DNA from: SIRX01 sp965214475 | GTDB taxonomy: Bacteria; Actinomycetota; Rubrobacteria; Rubrobacterales; Rubrobacteraceae | NCBI GenBank assembly: GCA_965214475.1 | Contig: OZ243953.1 | Span: 930,001 to 994,000, forward strand | Length of the DNA: 64,000 nt | Direction of reading: 5' to 3' | Part shown: positions 26,053-33,151 of the stretch, in pieces | Position numbering within the stretch: position 1 is the first letter of the stretch | Layout: each line of letters begins with the position of its first letter | Notes under the pieces: generated by a model | Told to the model about the DNA's origin: nothing | Seen by the model: only the letters and a program-made list of their open reading frames with translations | Database searches by the model: none | Position numbers and translations under genes: made by a program

Positions 26053-26078
26053 AACCGGGTGTCGGAGGTTCAAATCCT
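26053..26078 (+). other. tRNA-Arg 3'-half fragment (attachment-site-like duplication)
   Basis: Twenty-six bases are identical to positions 19021-19046 of tRNA-Arg(CCU), covering the 3' anticodon stem, variable loop and T arm. The next bases (CCGACTC) resemble an acceptor 3' strand but do not pair with anything upstream and differ from the tRNA-Arg acceptor. No complete cloverleaf forms, so it is not a working tRNA. It resembles an integration scar, but the missing acceptor match argues against a simple tRNA-targeted insertion. Confidence 0.65.
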
Positions 26079-26086
26079 CTCCGACT

Positions 26087-26878
26087 CTACATTCTGAGAT
26101 GTTCTACTTCCCCCTCGAATAGCTCTATTATTTCCCTGCCGGTGTCCAGTATTAGCGCACCTTCAGTATTCAGGTCTAGTGCGAGGCCCTCTAGGATCTT
26201 GTCGGTTTTGTGGATCCGGACCCGCTCTCCGAGGGTGCAGTTGAGTTTGCGCCAGTCGGTGAGGATGCTTTCAAAGTGTTTTATACGCCGCAGCTCGTAG
26301 TCTAGATGAGAGAGTAGAGTTTCTAGAAGTTGGATCTGGTCTATATCCCGGCCTAGGACAGAGCGGATCGTGGCGACTTCGTCAACCGGGACATCTAGCT
26401 CCTGGGGGTCCAGGTTCGCGTTGAGCCCTATACCGAGGGTTACGAAGCCCGGACCGCGGGCCGCTTCCCCGGCTACAGTGTACGGTGTGCCGGCGGCCAG
26501 GATACCGCAGATTTTACGTCTTTCCACGAGTAGATCATTGGGCCACTTGATGCGAGCCTCCACCCCGATACTGCGAAGTGCCTTGGCGGCGCCAACGACG
26601 GCGGCTTGGGTTATTCGTGGAGCGTGTTCTGCTTTTAGCGGGAGACGTAAGACCAGTGACATCCATATACCACCCGGCGGTGATCCCCAATTACGACCAT
26701 GACGCCCACGCCCCCCGGTCTGGACCCGGGAGACCACGAGAGTTCCATGAGGGGCCCCGGAGAATGCCAGTTCGCGGGCGCGTTCCTGGGTGGAGTCTAT
26801 CTCTTCGTGAAACTCGAAACTCCGCACCAATGGGCTGTCCAGGCGTTCCAGCGTTGTTTGTGAAATGGACGTTACCAT
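26087..26878 (-). CDS. birA: Biotin-[acetyl-CoA-carboxylase] ligase
   Basis: About 263 residues from the ATG at 26878, which has GGAGG six bases upstream; a longer frame exists but lacks homology. Family motifs: EFHEEIDSTQERARELA, the biotinyl-AMP loop GGRGRHGRNW, KWPNDLL and GIGLNANL, then a small SH3-like C-terminal domain. It attaches biotin to carboxyl-carrier proteins. No N-terminal DNA-binding domain is present, so it is a group I ligase without repressor function. Divergent from dedA. Confidence 0.95.
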   Translation of the reverse strand: MVTSISQTTLERLDSPLVRSFEFHEEIDSTQERARELAFSGAPHGTLVVSRVQTGGRGRHGRNWGSPPGGIWMSLVLRLPLKAEHAPRITQAAVVGAAKALRSIGVEARIKWPNDLLVERRKICGILAAGTPYTVAGEAARGPGFVTLGIGLNANLDPQELDVPVDEVATIRSVLGRDIDQIQLLETLLSHLDYELRRIKHFESILTDWRKLNCTLGERVRIHKTDKILEGLALDLNTEGALILDTGREIIELFEGEVEHLRM

Positions 26879-26913
26879 CCACCGCCTCCGGTCGATTTTG
26901 ATGTAAGGGCCAC

Positions 26914-26925
26914 ATACTGCAGTAT
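26914..26925. repeat. 12-bp palindrome between birA and dedA
   Basis: ATACTGCAGTAT is a perfect palindrome in the divergent promoter region. It could be an operator for a dimeric regulator; nothing further supports it. Confidence 0.35.
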
Positions 26926-26972
26926 CGCAGCCCCAAGATAAAAAGCTCCGGCGCATAGTATAAAACGTCTCT

Positions 26973-27644
26973 GTGAAGACGCTCGCCAACTTCGTTCAGG
27001 CTATCCCGGATTCACCCCAGGCCCTCTTGGAATTTATAACAAGCCTATTTCTAGATCACGGCTATCTGGTGGCGTTTATCGGGGCGGCGGTGGATAACTT
27101 CGGGATGCCGGCCTCGGGGGATGTCGTGGTCTTTGCCGGAGGCTGGCTCGCCAGTACCGACAGGGCAGTTCTGGCCCTGATCATGCTTTTCGGAGGGTTG
27201 GGCGCGCTGGTCTCTGACAACGCGATGTACTGGATCGGGCGCATCGGCGGCCGTCCTCTCGTCGAACGGCTCTTCCGCTCCCGGCTTATCGCCCGCTTGA
27301 TCGACGCCAAGCACATAAACCGGGTAGAGCGATACTTCCAAACTCACGGCGGTAAAACCGTCTTCGCCGGGCGTTTCGGCCCCGGCTTGCGTAGCACCAC
27401 CCCACTCTTTGCCGGCATGAGCCGCATGAAATATTACACATTCGTCTCCTACAATCTGTCCGGAGTAGCCGTGTGGGCCGTTGCGTATTCCACGATAGGC
27501 TACTTTTTTGGCCAATACTGGGACCAGCTACTCGAAGTTGCCCGCTCCTTCGGCTTCGGTGTCTTGCTCCTGATAGCCCTGATCCTCTTTACCTACGTTT
27601 ACTATCGGCGGCGCTCCAGGAGCCGCGTCCACCACAAGGAATAG
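26973..27644 (+). CDS. DedA-family membrane protein
   Basis: A 223-residue DedA/VTT-domain protein with GTG start. Conserved parts are PASGDVVVFAGGWLA, GALVSDNAMYWIGRIGG and FAGRFGPGLRSTTPLFAGMSRM (re-entrant loop with Arg and Gly residues), then C-terminal helices and a basic tail. Relatives are lipid scramblases or flippases such as undecaprenyl-phosphate translocases, important for membrane potential and drug tolerance. A TATAAA lies eight bases before the start, so the transcript leader is very short. It sits directly opposite birA. Confidence 0.92.
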   Translation: MKTLANFVQAIPDSPQALLEFITSLFLDHGYLVAFIGAAVDNFGMPASGDVVVFAGGWLASTDRAVLALIMLFGGLGALVSDNAMYWIGRIGGRPLVERLFRSRLIARLIDAKHINRVERYFQTHGGKTVFAGRFGPGLRSTTPLFAGMSRMKYYTFVSYNLSGVAVWAVAYSTIGYFFGQYWDQLLEVARSFGFGVLLLIALILFTYVYYRRRSRSRVHHKE

Positions 27645-27715
27645 ACTTACCGAGCCGGTCGATGTTGGTAGACTCTCTCTGAGTAAAAGGGCCGCTAGAA
27701 AGCAGGGTTCTCGGA

Positions 27716-27982
27716 ATGGGAAAAGATCAAGACCTGCAGCGTCGCAACCACGAACTCTCGGTTCTAAATGAGATCTCACGAGAGTTGAACCGCTCTGTGA
27801 ACCTGGACGAAACACTTGAGTTCACCCTGGAGCAAGTCGCGAAATTGCGGGGCTTGAGCAGCTTGGGAGCCATTGGCCTTCGCTATCTGGGTTCGTATTT
27901 TGTTATGAATGTCGCCGAACTGGTGGCAATGCTGGCAGCTTTGGCTATCGTCATCGTCAAGAGGTCTCCCCGTCGAATATAA
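27716..27982 (+). pseudogene. Truncated GAF-sensor gene remnant
   Basis: An 88-codon frame. Residues about 8-45 (ELSVLNEISRELNRSVNLDETLEFTLEQV) are the linker helix and first helix typical of a GAF-domain histidine kinase or regulator. Soon afterwards the match stops and a hydrophobic, unrelated stretch leads to a stop. The full protein would be several hundred residues, so this looks like the 5' stub of a deleted sensor gene. It lies directly upstream of the ECF sigma gene promoter. Confidence 0.6.
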
Positions 27983-27990
27983 CCTTTGTC

Positions 27991-28020
27991 GGGAACCTTT
28001 CCGCTTCTGAAATTGTAATA
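27991..28020 (+). promoter_or_regulatory. ECF-type promoter of the sigma factor operon
   Basis: GGGAACC (27991-27997) and GTAATA (28015-28020) are separated by 17 bases. GGAAC is the classical -35 element of many ECF sigma factors, so the sigma gene downstream probably controls itself. Transcription would begin near 28027, ten bases before AAGGAG, which places translation initiation at about 28047. Confidence 0.6.
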
Positions 28021-28046
28021 GGTACAGGAAGCGCGTAAGGAGAGAG

Positions 28047-28604
28047 ATCGTCTCGGAACAAAGCAAACTCGTCGAGCGGGCCAAAGACGGCGATACCGGC
28101 GCCTACGAGAAACTCGTGCGGGAGCACCAAACGGTGGCGTTCCGTACGGCGTTCCTGATCTCCGGCGACGCCTCTGAAGCCGAGGACTCTACACAAGAAG
28201 CGTTCGTCAAGGCATACCATTCGTTGAAAAAATTTCGGCCCGGCGCCGCTTTCCGGCCGTGGCTGCTCACGATCGTCGCCAACGAAGCGAAGAACCGACG
28301 CAAAGCAGCCGGGAGACGGGTAGGGCTCACCATCCGGTCCGCCAACGAGAACTCGCAGAGCGTTACGTCTCCATCGCCAGAAGCGACGGTGGTGGCTGCA
28401 GAGCGCCGGACCGAACTATTGAGAGCTGTAGAAAATTTGCGTGAGGAGGAGCGGCTCGTGGTTTCTTGCAGGTACTTTCTGGAGCTCTCCGAGAAAGAGA
28501 CGGCCGCAGTCCTGGATTGTGCCCAGGGTACGGTAAAGTCCCGCCTCTCACGGGCCGTCGAGAAGCTCCGGGAAGCGATGGTGAAGGAGAACAATGGCAG
28601 ATAG
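28047..28604 (+). CDS. ECF-family RNA polymerase sigma factor, apparent ATC start
   Basis: About 185 residues. Region 2 spans the N-terminus (LVERAKDGDTGAYEKL, then SEAEDSTQEAFVKAYHSL) and region 4 includes LREEERLVVSCRYFLELSEKETAAVLDCAQGTVKSRLSRAVEKLRE (in parts). The first ATG/GTG/TTG in frame is GTG at 28116, which would cut off region 2.1. The 23 codons upstream are plainly region 2 and begin at an ATC (28047), four bases after AAGGAG (28037-28042); the next codon, GTC, would have seven-base spacing. The overlapping downstream gene encodes a DUF4349 membrane protein, likely its anti-sigma partner. Confidence 0.88.
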   Translation: MVSEQSKLVERAKDGDTGAYEKLVREHQTVAFRTAFLISGDASEAEDSTQEAFVKAYHSLKKFRPGAAFRPWLLTIVANEAKNRRKAAGRRVGLTIRSANENSQSVTSPSPEATVVAAERRTELLRAVENLREEERLVVSCRYFLELSEKETAAVLDCAQGTVKSRLSRAVEKLREAMVKENNGR

Positions 28605-29709
28605 AGAACAAATACGTGGCAGGGATCTCGACCGGGAACTACAGGAACTCGGTGGCCAGATCGAGTATCCGCCCACCCCGGATCATGCGCATCAGGTACG
28701 ACAGATCATCGAAGAAAGTGCCGAAGAAGCCACGGAACGCCAAAGTATTAGCTGGCTACCTGCGCTGTCGCCAAAGTGGGCGGCAGCAGCGGCGATGATC
28801 CTGCTGTTGTTGGCAGTCCCGATCTTCTCGTCGGGAGCGCGGGACACAGTCTTTGCTGTCTTCACAGCCGGAGCGGGCGCGGGCAGTGTAGCCGAGTCTA
28901 GCGGTACCGATGTGGCCTCAGACCGGGCCGCGGGAAGTGCGGCGCAAAGTTCTAGGGCGGAGTCTCAAAGTGGCATGCCGTCACCTGGCGGCGACAGTGT
29001 TTCCAGAAATGAGAATTTTGATCGCAAGATCGTCAAGACTGCGGAGTTGGGTATCCGGGCGGACGACGTCCGGGGCAGCGCGGAGGAGGCGCAGCGGATC
29101 GTCGCGCAGTTGGGGGGTAACGTACTAAGCTCGCAGGTGGATCGGGGCGGCGGTGCGGTCATGGCGGATCTCACACTATCGGTTCCTTCCGGAGAGTTTG
29201 GGAAAGCGCTGGACGAGCTGCGCGGGTTGGGCGAGAAGGTGACGACCGATGCGGTAGAAGGCGAGGATGTAACCGAGGAGTTCGTGGACCTGGAATCCCA
29301 GGAGCGAAACCTGCTGGCGACGGAAGAGAGCCTGCTCAAGCTCTATGACGAATCAGAGGACGTAAACGATACGCTCTCCATTCAGCGCGAACTCACGGAT
29401 GTGCGGGGTGTGATCGAACGGGTGCAGGGTAGGATCCAATACCTCGAACAGCGCTCCGAAACCTCGCGCATAAACCTCTCCATAGAACCGGTAGAGAAAG
29501 CCGCGACTCCTGCCGGATGGTCCCCATCATCGACCATAGGTCAGGCCTGGGGCGCGTCTCTGGGTTTCTTGCAGGTAATTGCTACGGTGTTCCTCTCCGT
29601 GGTGGTCTTCTCCTGGTGGCTCGTGCCCGTTCTCATTCTGGGTTTCGTATGGTGGAGGACGCAGGCTCGACGCCCGAGTTCCGACGGCACAGAATCCTCC
29701 CGCTCTTGA
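28594..29709 (+). CDS. DUF4349 membrane protein, probable anti-sigma partner
   Basis: A 371-residue protein overlapping the sigma gene by 11 bases. Residues about 1-60 are a cytoplasmic helical segment that could bind the sigma factor. A membrane helix (about 66-90) is followed by a Ser/Gly-rich linker, then DUF4349 (VKTAELGIRADDVRGSAEEA to SRINLSIEP), which contains a long coiled coil, and a second C-terminal membrane helix (about 325-350). The gene arrangement is that of ECF anti-sigma factors; the classic zinc anti-sigma motif is absent. Its outside domain would sense the envelope signal. Confidence 0.78.
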   Translation: MADREQIRGRDLDRELQELGGQIEYPPTPDHAHQVRQIIEESAEEATERQSISWLPALSPKWAAAAAMILLLLAVPIFSSGARDTVFAVFTAGAGAGSVAESSGTDVASDRAAGSAAQSSRAESQSGMPSPGGDSVSRNENFDRKIVKTAELGIRADDVRGSAEEAQRIVAQLGGNVLSSQVDRGGGAVMADLTLSVPSGEFGKALDELRGLGEKVTTDAVEGEDVTEEFVDLESQERNLLATEESLLKLYDESEDVNDTLSIQRELTDVRGVIERVQGRIQYLEQRSETSRINLSIEPVEKAATPAGWSPSSTIGQAWGASLGFLQVIATVFLSVVVFSWWLVPVLILGFVWWRTQARRPSSDGTESSRS

Positions 29710-29710
29710 C

Positions 29711-30286
29711 CTACAAAGAGATAAGGCCGTGACGGGCGCCCCGGCTCACGGCTTCGGCGCGGCTTGAGACGCCGAGTTTGGCATACAGTGAAGAGATGTG
29801 GAACTTGACCGTATGCTCGCTGATGTGAAGCTCGCCGGCGATGAGCTTGTTGGAGAGGCCGCGGCCCAGCAGTTCAAGCACTTCACCCTCGCGCGGGGTC
29901 AAGGGTTCGTCGAGGTTTTCTACCATCGGCGGGGACTGTAGCACCCTCTCCGTGAGGTCTTTAGCGAGAACGACTAGACCTTCCCCCACCGCAGCAACTG
30001 CGGCGGCCAACTCCTCCGGCGCCACATCCGACGCCACTACACCCCAACCATACAGCGGTAGCTCTCGTAAGATCGGTACGGGGCTGTCATCCTCCGCCAG
30101 CACGAGCAAAGATTGCCCTCCGTCCCCCGAAAGTATCTCTGCCGCATCCTCGACCAGGTTCTCTCCAGCCGCCAGGATCACGTCAGCCCCCGGAGACTCT
30201 GAAACTTCGATACCGGACTCCTCCAGCATCGCTCGTAGCCCGGCGCGGTCCATCGGCGTAGAAGGCAGAACAAAGACCTGCATCAT
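29711..30286 (-). CDS. LuxR-type regulator with degenerate receiver
   Basis: A 191-residue protein with a C-terminal LuxR helix-turn-helix (LTPREGEVLELLGRGLSNKLIA, HISEHTVKFHISSLYAKLGV). The N-terminal half is the size of a receiver domain, but the segment that should contain the phosphorylated Asp reads GADVILAAGEN, with Ala at that place, and the later Lys is also unclear. It is therefore probably a phosphorylation-independent pseudo-receiver. It follows the HtrA-like gene by 29 bases in the same operon, and ends one base from the DUF4349 gene, tail to tail. Confidence 0.8.
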   Translation of the reverse strand: MMQVFVLPSTPMDRAGLRAMLEESGIEVSESPGADVILAAGENLVEDAAEILSGDGGQSLLVLAEDDSPVPILRELPLYGWGVVASDVAPEELAAAVAAVGEGLVVLAKDLTERVLQSPPMVENLDEPLTPREGEVLELLGRGLSNKLIAGELHISEHTVKFHISSLYAKLGVSSRAEAVSRGARHGLISL

Positions 30287-30315
30287 GTAATAGGGTCCGA
30301 AACTTTCGCCGCCAC

Positions 30316-31221
30316 CTAGCCGCGCTGGCCGACGGTTACGAGCGCAGTCTGGTCTTCGCCACCCCTTATCACCGCTACTTCTACCTCTTCACCAATCCGA
30401 TCCCCGGCCAGCAAAGCCTGTAGCTCCTCCGTGTCCTCTACAGTTTCGCCGTCGAGTCCAACCAGGATGTCCCCCATTAGCAAACCACCGCGTCCGGCGG
30501 GACTTTCTTCTTCGACCCCCACCACGAGCAAGCCTCGGTTCCGGACCTCTGAACGCTGGGCGGCGGGTAGATGCACCGTCTGACTTAGTATCCCGAGGTA
30601 TCCGCGCTTTACGTGGCCCTGATTCTTCAAGGTGTCGGCCACTCGCCAGGCTACGTCTGCTGGAACTGCCAGGGTAACGCCCCGCATCATGCCCGCTACG
30701 ACGACACCGAGCACGTTGCCGCGCGCATCGATCAGGGGTCCCCCCCCGAGCCCCGGATACGGCGTCGCATCCGTCTGTACGTACCGCTCCATCATCGTGC
30801 CTCGGCCTGTACGCAGCGGCCCGCCGATCGCACTCACAACCCCGAAGCCGGCCCGCAGCCCCTCACGCCCCGGACGACCGACGGCCAGAGAGATCTGACC
30901 TACCCGCGCCGCATCCGCAGGCGTAGCAAATTCAGTATCCAGCCCCTCCACCTCCAACAAGGCCAAATCGCTCGCGGGGTCTCGGCCCAATATGCGGGCC
31001 GGCAGTTTCTTGCCATCGTCCTTCTCTACCGTAATGCCTTCTTCGCGCTGAAGCGCATGATCCGCCACGAGCACCGTGCCCGCCTCGTAGACGACCCCGC
31101 TCGCGCCCCGCCGCCTCCGGCTGTTCACCTTGACCACGAACGTCCCGGCCTTCTCGACCGCATCGGCCATACCATCGGACAACACGCCCAAAACTTCCGA
31201 ACTCTCTTTCAGGTTCTCCAT
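30316..31221 (-). CDS. HtrA-like trypsin-fold pseudoprotease with PDZ domain
   Basis: A 301-residue cytoplasmic-looking protein without a signal peptide. Residues about 25-200 follow the S1C/HtrA trypsin fold, and about 205-300 form a PDZ domain (RGYLGILSQTV, GLLMGDILVGLDGETV). His55 (VADHAL) and Asp85 (ASDLALLE) of the triad are present. The nucleophile motif GNSGGPL reads GLGGGPL, so the catalytic Ser is Gly159. Proteolysis is therefore unlikely, and binding through the PDZ domain or a scaffold role is more plausible. It is followed by the LuxR gene. Confidence 0.85.
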   Translation of the reverse strand: MENLKESSEVLGVLSDGMADAVEKAGTFVVKVNSRRRRGASGVVYEAGTVLVADHALQREEGITVEKDDGKKLPARILGRDPASDLALLEVEGLDTEFATPADAARVGQISLAVGRPGREGLRAGFGVVSAIGGPLRTGRGTMMERYVQTDATPYPGLGGGPLIDARGNVLGVVVAGMMRGVTLAVPADVAWRVADTLKNQGHVKRGYLGILSQTVHLPAAQRSEVRNRGLLVVGVEEESPAGRGGLLMGDILVGLDGETVEDTEELQALLAGDRIGEEVEVAVIRGGEDQTALVTVGQRG

Positions 31222-31367
31222 TGTTCATCTCCGGGTCAGTTTGTACCTGGAGATACTGTATCTCCGTCCCCGAGAAAGGACACTGCCCGTCCGGCTAGTT
31301 TTGTTCCGTAAAGTGGTTAGTTTCTTGATCTGGATATCAGAATTTTAGTGCGTCTACGGCTTCACGG

Positions 31368-31949
31368 TCACAGTGAGCGGATGACTTGTGCCGGGTTACC
31401 TACTACAAGAGTGTTTGGAGGAACATCTTTCGTAACGATCGCACCCGCCCCAACGATAGCATTCTCGCCGATGACCACGCCCGGAAGAACGATCGCGCCG
31501 CCACCGATCCACGCATTGCCCTCGATCGTGATCGGGGAGGCCGCTTCCCACTTCGCCCGCCGCATATCGGCATCCGTTGGATGTGTCGGTGTCAAAAGTT
31601 GAACGTTTGGCCCAAACTGTACGTCATCCCCGATCTCTATCCTGGCGACGTCGAGGGCCGTAAGGCCGAAGTTCACGAACGTTCGGGCCCCGATATGTAT
31701 CTGATAACCGTAATCGCAGTAGAACGGCGGCCGGATCTCGGATTCCTCACCAAATGACCCCAACAGGTCATCGAGGATGCAACGCCGTTCCTCAGGATCT
31801 CTAGCCGCGGTCCGGTTGAAACTTTCTGTCAGCGTCATGGCGCGTAGAGCATCTTCAGCAAGTTCCGGATCGTCGGCAATATACAGGTCGCCGGCGAGCA
31901 TCCGCTCTTTCGGGGTTCGAGAGTCAGACTGCGAGTTTGAACCTTTCAA
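31368..31949 (-). CDS. Maltose/galactoside-type O-acetyltransferase
   Basis: A 193-residue left-handed beta-helix acetyltransferase. The N-terminal Mac domain (KERMLAGDLYIADDPEL) is followed by hexapeptide repeats and the loop TPTHPTDADMRR carrying the catalytic His, then IGGGAIVLPGVVIGENAIVGAGAIVTKDV. It acetylates a sugar hydroxyl with acetyl-CoA; the acceptor cannot be told. It is 10 bases downstream of the SDR gene and likely shares its operon. The 146 bases before the HtrA-like gene show nothing. Confidence 0.93.
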   Translation of the reverse strand: MKGSNSQSDSRTPKERMLAGDLYIADDPELAEDALRAMTLTESFNRTAARDPEERRCILDDLLGSFGEESEIRPPFYCDYGYQIHIGARTFVNFGLTALDVARIEIGDDVQFGPNVQLLTPTHPTDADMRRAKWEAASPITIEGNAWIGGGAIVLPGVVIGENAIVGAGAIVTKDVPPNTLVVGNPAQVIRSL

Positions 31950-31959
31950 CGGGCAATCC

Positions 31960-32655
31960 TCACCACGCTATAGGCCGCCGGTCCCGGAAAAAGCCGCCGG
32001 TCGGGCCGTTGTTCTGGAGCGTGGCGGCCCAGACGGGGGTGTCTGCACCCTCTTCGACGGAGCGGGACGCACCGGAGCCCCCCATGTCGGTCTGGACCCA
32101 GCCGGGACAAACAGAGTTTACGAGGATGCCGGTGCCCCGAAGTTCAGAGGAGAGGATTCGGGTGAGGGCGTTGAGAGAAGTCTTGGAAACCCGGTAGGCC
32201 GGGGAACCACCGCCCATATCTTCGAGGGCGCCGAGGCCGCTGGAGATGTTGACGATCCTACCGTAGCCGCCCCGCTGCATGAGCGGAATAGCCGCCTCAC
32301 TTAGCCGCCACGCCCCAAATAGGTTGGCCTCCAGCGCCTCACGAACTCGGTCTAGGTCGGCATCCACACCGCTCTGGCCGTCGTCGTTCATGATGCCGGC
32401 GTTGTTTACGAGCACGTCCAGGCGTCCAAACTCTTCTTCGATGGACTCTGCGAGCCGGCTCACGCTCTCTTCGTCGGTAACGTCTAATTGACGGGCGTGT
32501 ACGTCACCATCTAGTTTCTCAGCCGCTTCCCGGCCCTGTTGTTCATCTCGGGAGCCCAAAATGACCTTATAGCCTTTATCGGCTAGCTGGCGGCAGATCT
32601 CCTGCCCGATCCCCCGGTTACCGCCACTCACCAAAGCAACTTTGTTATCCGCCAC
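31960..32655 (-). CDS. Short-chain dehydrogenase/reductase
   Basis: A 231-residue classical SDR. The cofactor loop is GGNRGIG (residues about 11-17), then LDVTD, NNAG, the catalytic Ser in NISSGLG and YRVSK (Tyr and Lys). An Arg after the second strand (GSRDEQ) suggests NADP(H) preference. The C-terminal part (PTGGFFRDRRPIAW) resembles plant carbonyl reductase-type SDRs. Substrate unknown. Upstream gene TIGR00725 is separated by 38 bases. Confidence 0.92.
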   Translation of the reverse strand: MADNKVALVSGGNRGIGQEICRQLADKGYKVILGSRDEQQGREAAEKLDGDVHARQLDVTDEESVSRLAESIEEEFGRLDVLVNNAGIMNDDGQSGVDADLDRVREALEANLFGAWRLSEAAIPLMQRGGYGRIVNISSGLGALEDMGGGSPAYRVSKTSLNALTRILSSELRGTGILVNSVCPGWVQTDMGGSGASRSVEEGADTPVWAATLQNNGPTGGFFRDRRPIAW

Positions 32656-32692
32656 AGTAAAACCTCCTCATAAAAACTCAACCCTGAAAATA

Positions 32693-33151
32693 CTACACGC
32701 CAAGCTGCCCGAACGCCGCCTCGACCGCCTCTTCCGGTGACGAGGCTACTGTAACGTGTCCCGGCAACTCCCAACTCCCCAGCGACACCACCGGACGCCC
32801 GACTTTCCTCGCCAATCCGATCTCCGAGAGAGTACCGTACTCACCCCCGACCGCGACTACCACATCAGCGGAGCACACCACCGCCAGGTTCCGAGCCTGC
32901 CCCACGCCCGTCGCAACCGAATAGGGTAGATACTCGTTCGCCCGTCCGCGATCTTCGTCCGGCAGAATGCCTATGGCTACCCCACCGGCCTCCGTCGCAG
33001 CCCGAGCCGCTGCCTCCATAACACCGCCAAGTCCGCCGCAGACGACGATTCCACCACGCTCCGCCACGAGCCGCCCGACTTCGCGGGCCTGCTGGTAGAG
33101 TTCACCGTTAGCTTCTCCCGCGCCGACGACGGCTATGTACGGGTCGCTCAC
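32693..33151 (-). CDS. TIGR00725/LOG-like nucleotide-binding protein
   Basis: A 152-residue Rossmann-like protein with AVVGAGEANGELYQQA, VVCGGLGGVMEAAARAA and VAVGGEYGTLSEIGLA. These are the glycine-rich segments of the TIGR00725 family, related to lysine-decarboxylase-like LOG proteins and molybdenum cofactor carrier proteins. The PGGxGT motif of true LOG enzymes is changed to VGGEYGT. Function unknown. The start overlaps the MrfA-like helicase stop by 4 bases, so it is coupled to the recR operon. Confidence 0.88.
   Translation of the reverse strand: MSDPYIAVVGAGEANGELYQQAREVGRLVAERGGIVVCGGLGGVMEAAARAATEAGGVAIGILPDEDRGRANEYLPYSVATGVGQARNLAVVCSADVVVAVGGEYGTLSEIGLARKVGRPVVSLGSWELPGHVTVASSPEEAVEAAFGQLGV

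Noticed and set aside
26010..26090. A second functional tRNA
   Set aside because: Only the 3' half is present; no acceptor 5' strand, D arm or anticodon stem partner can be found.
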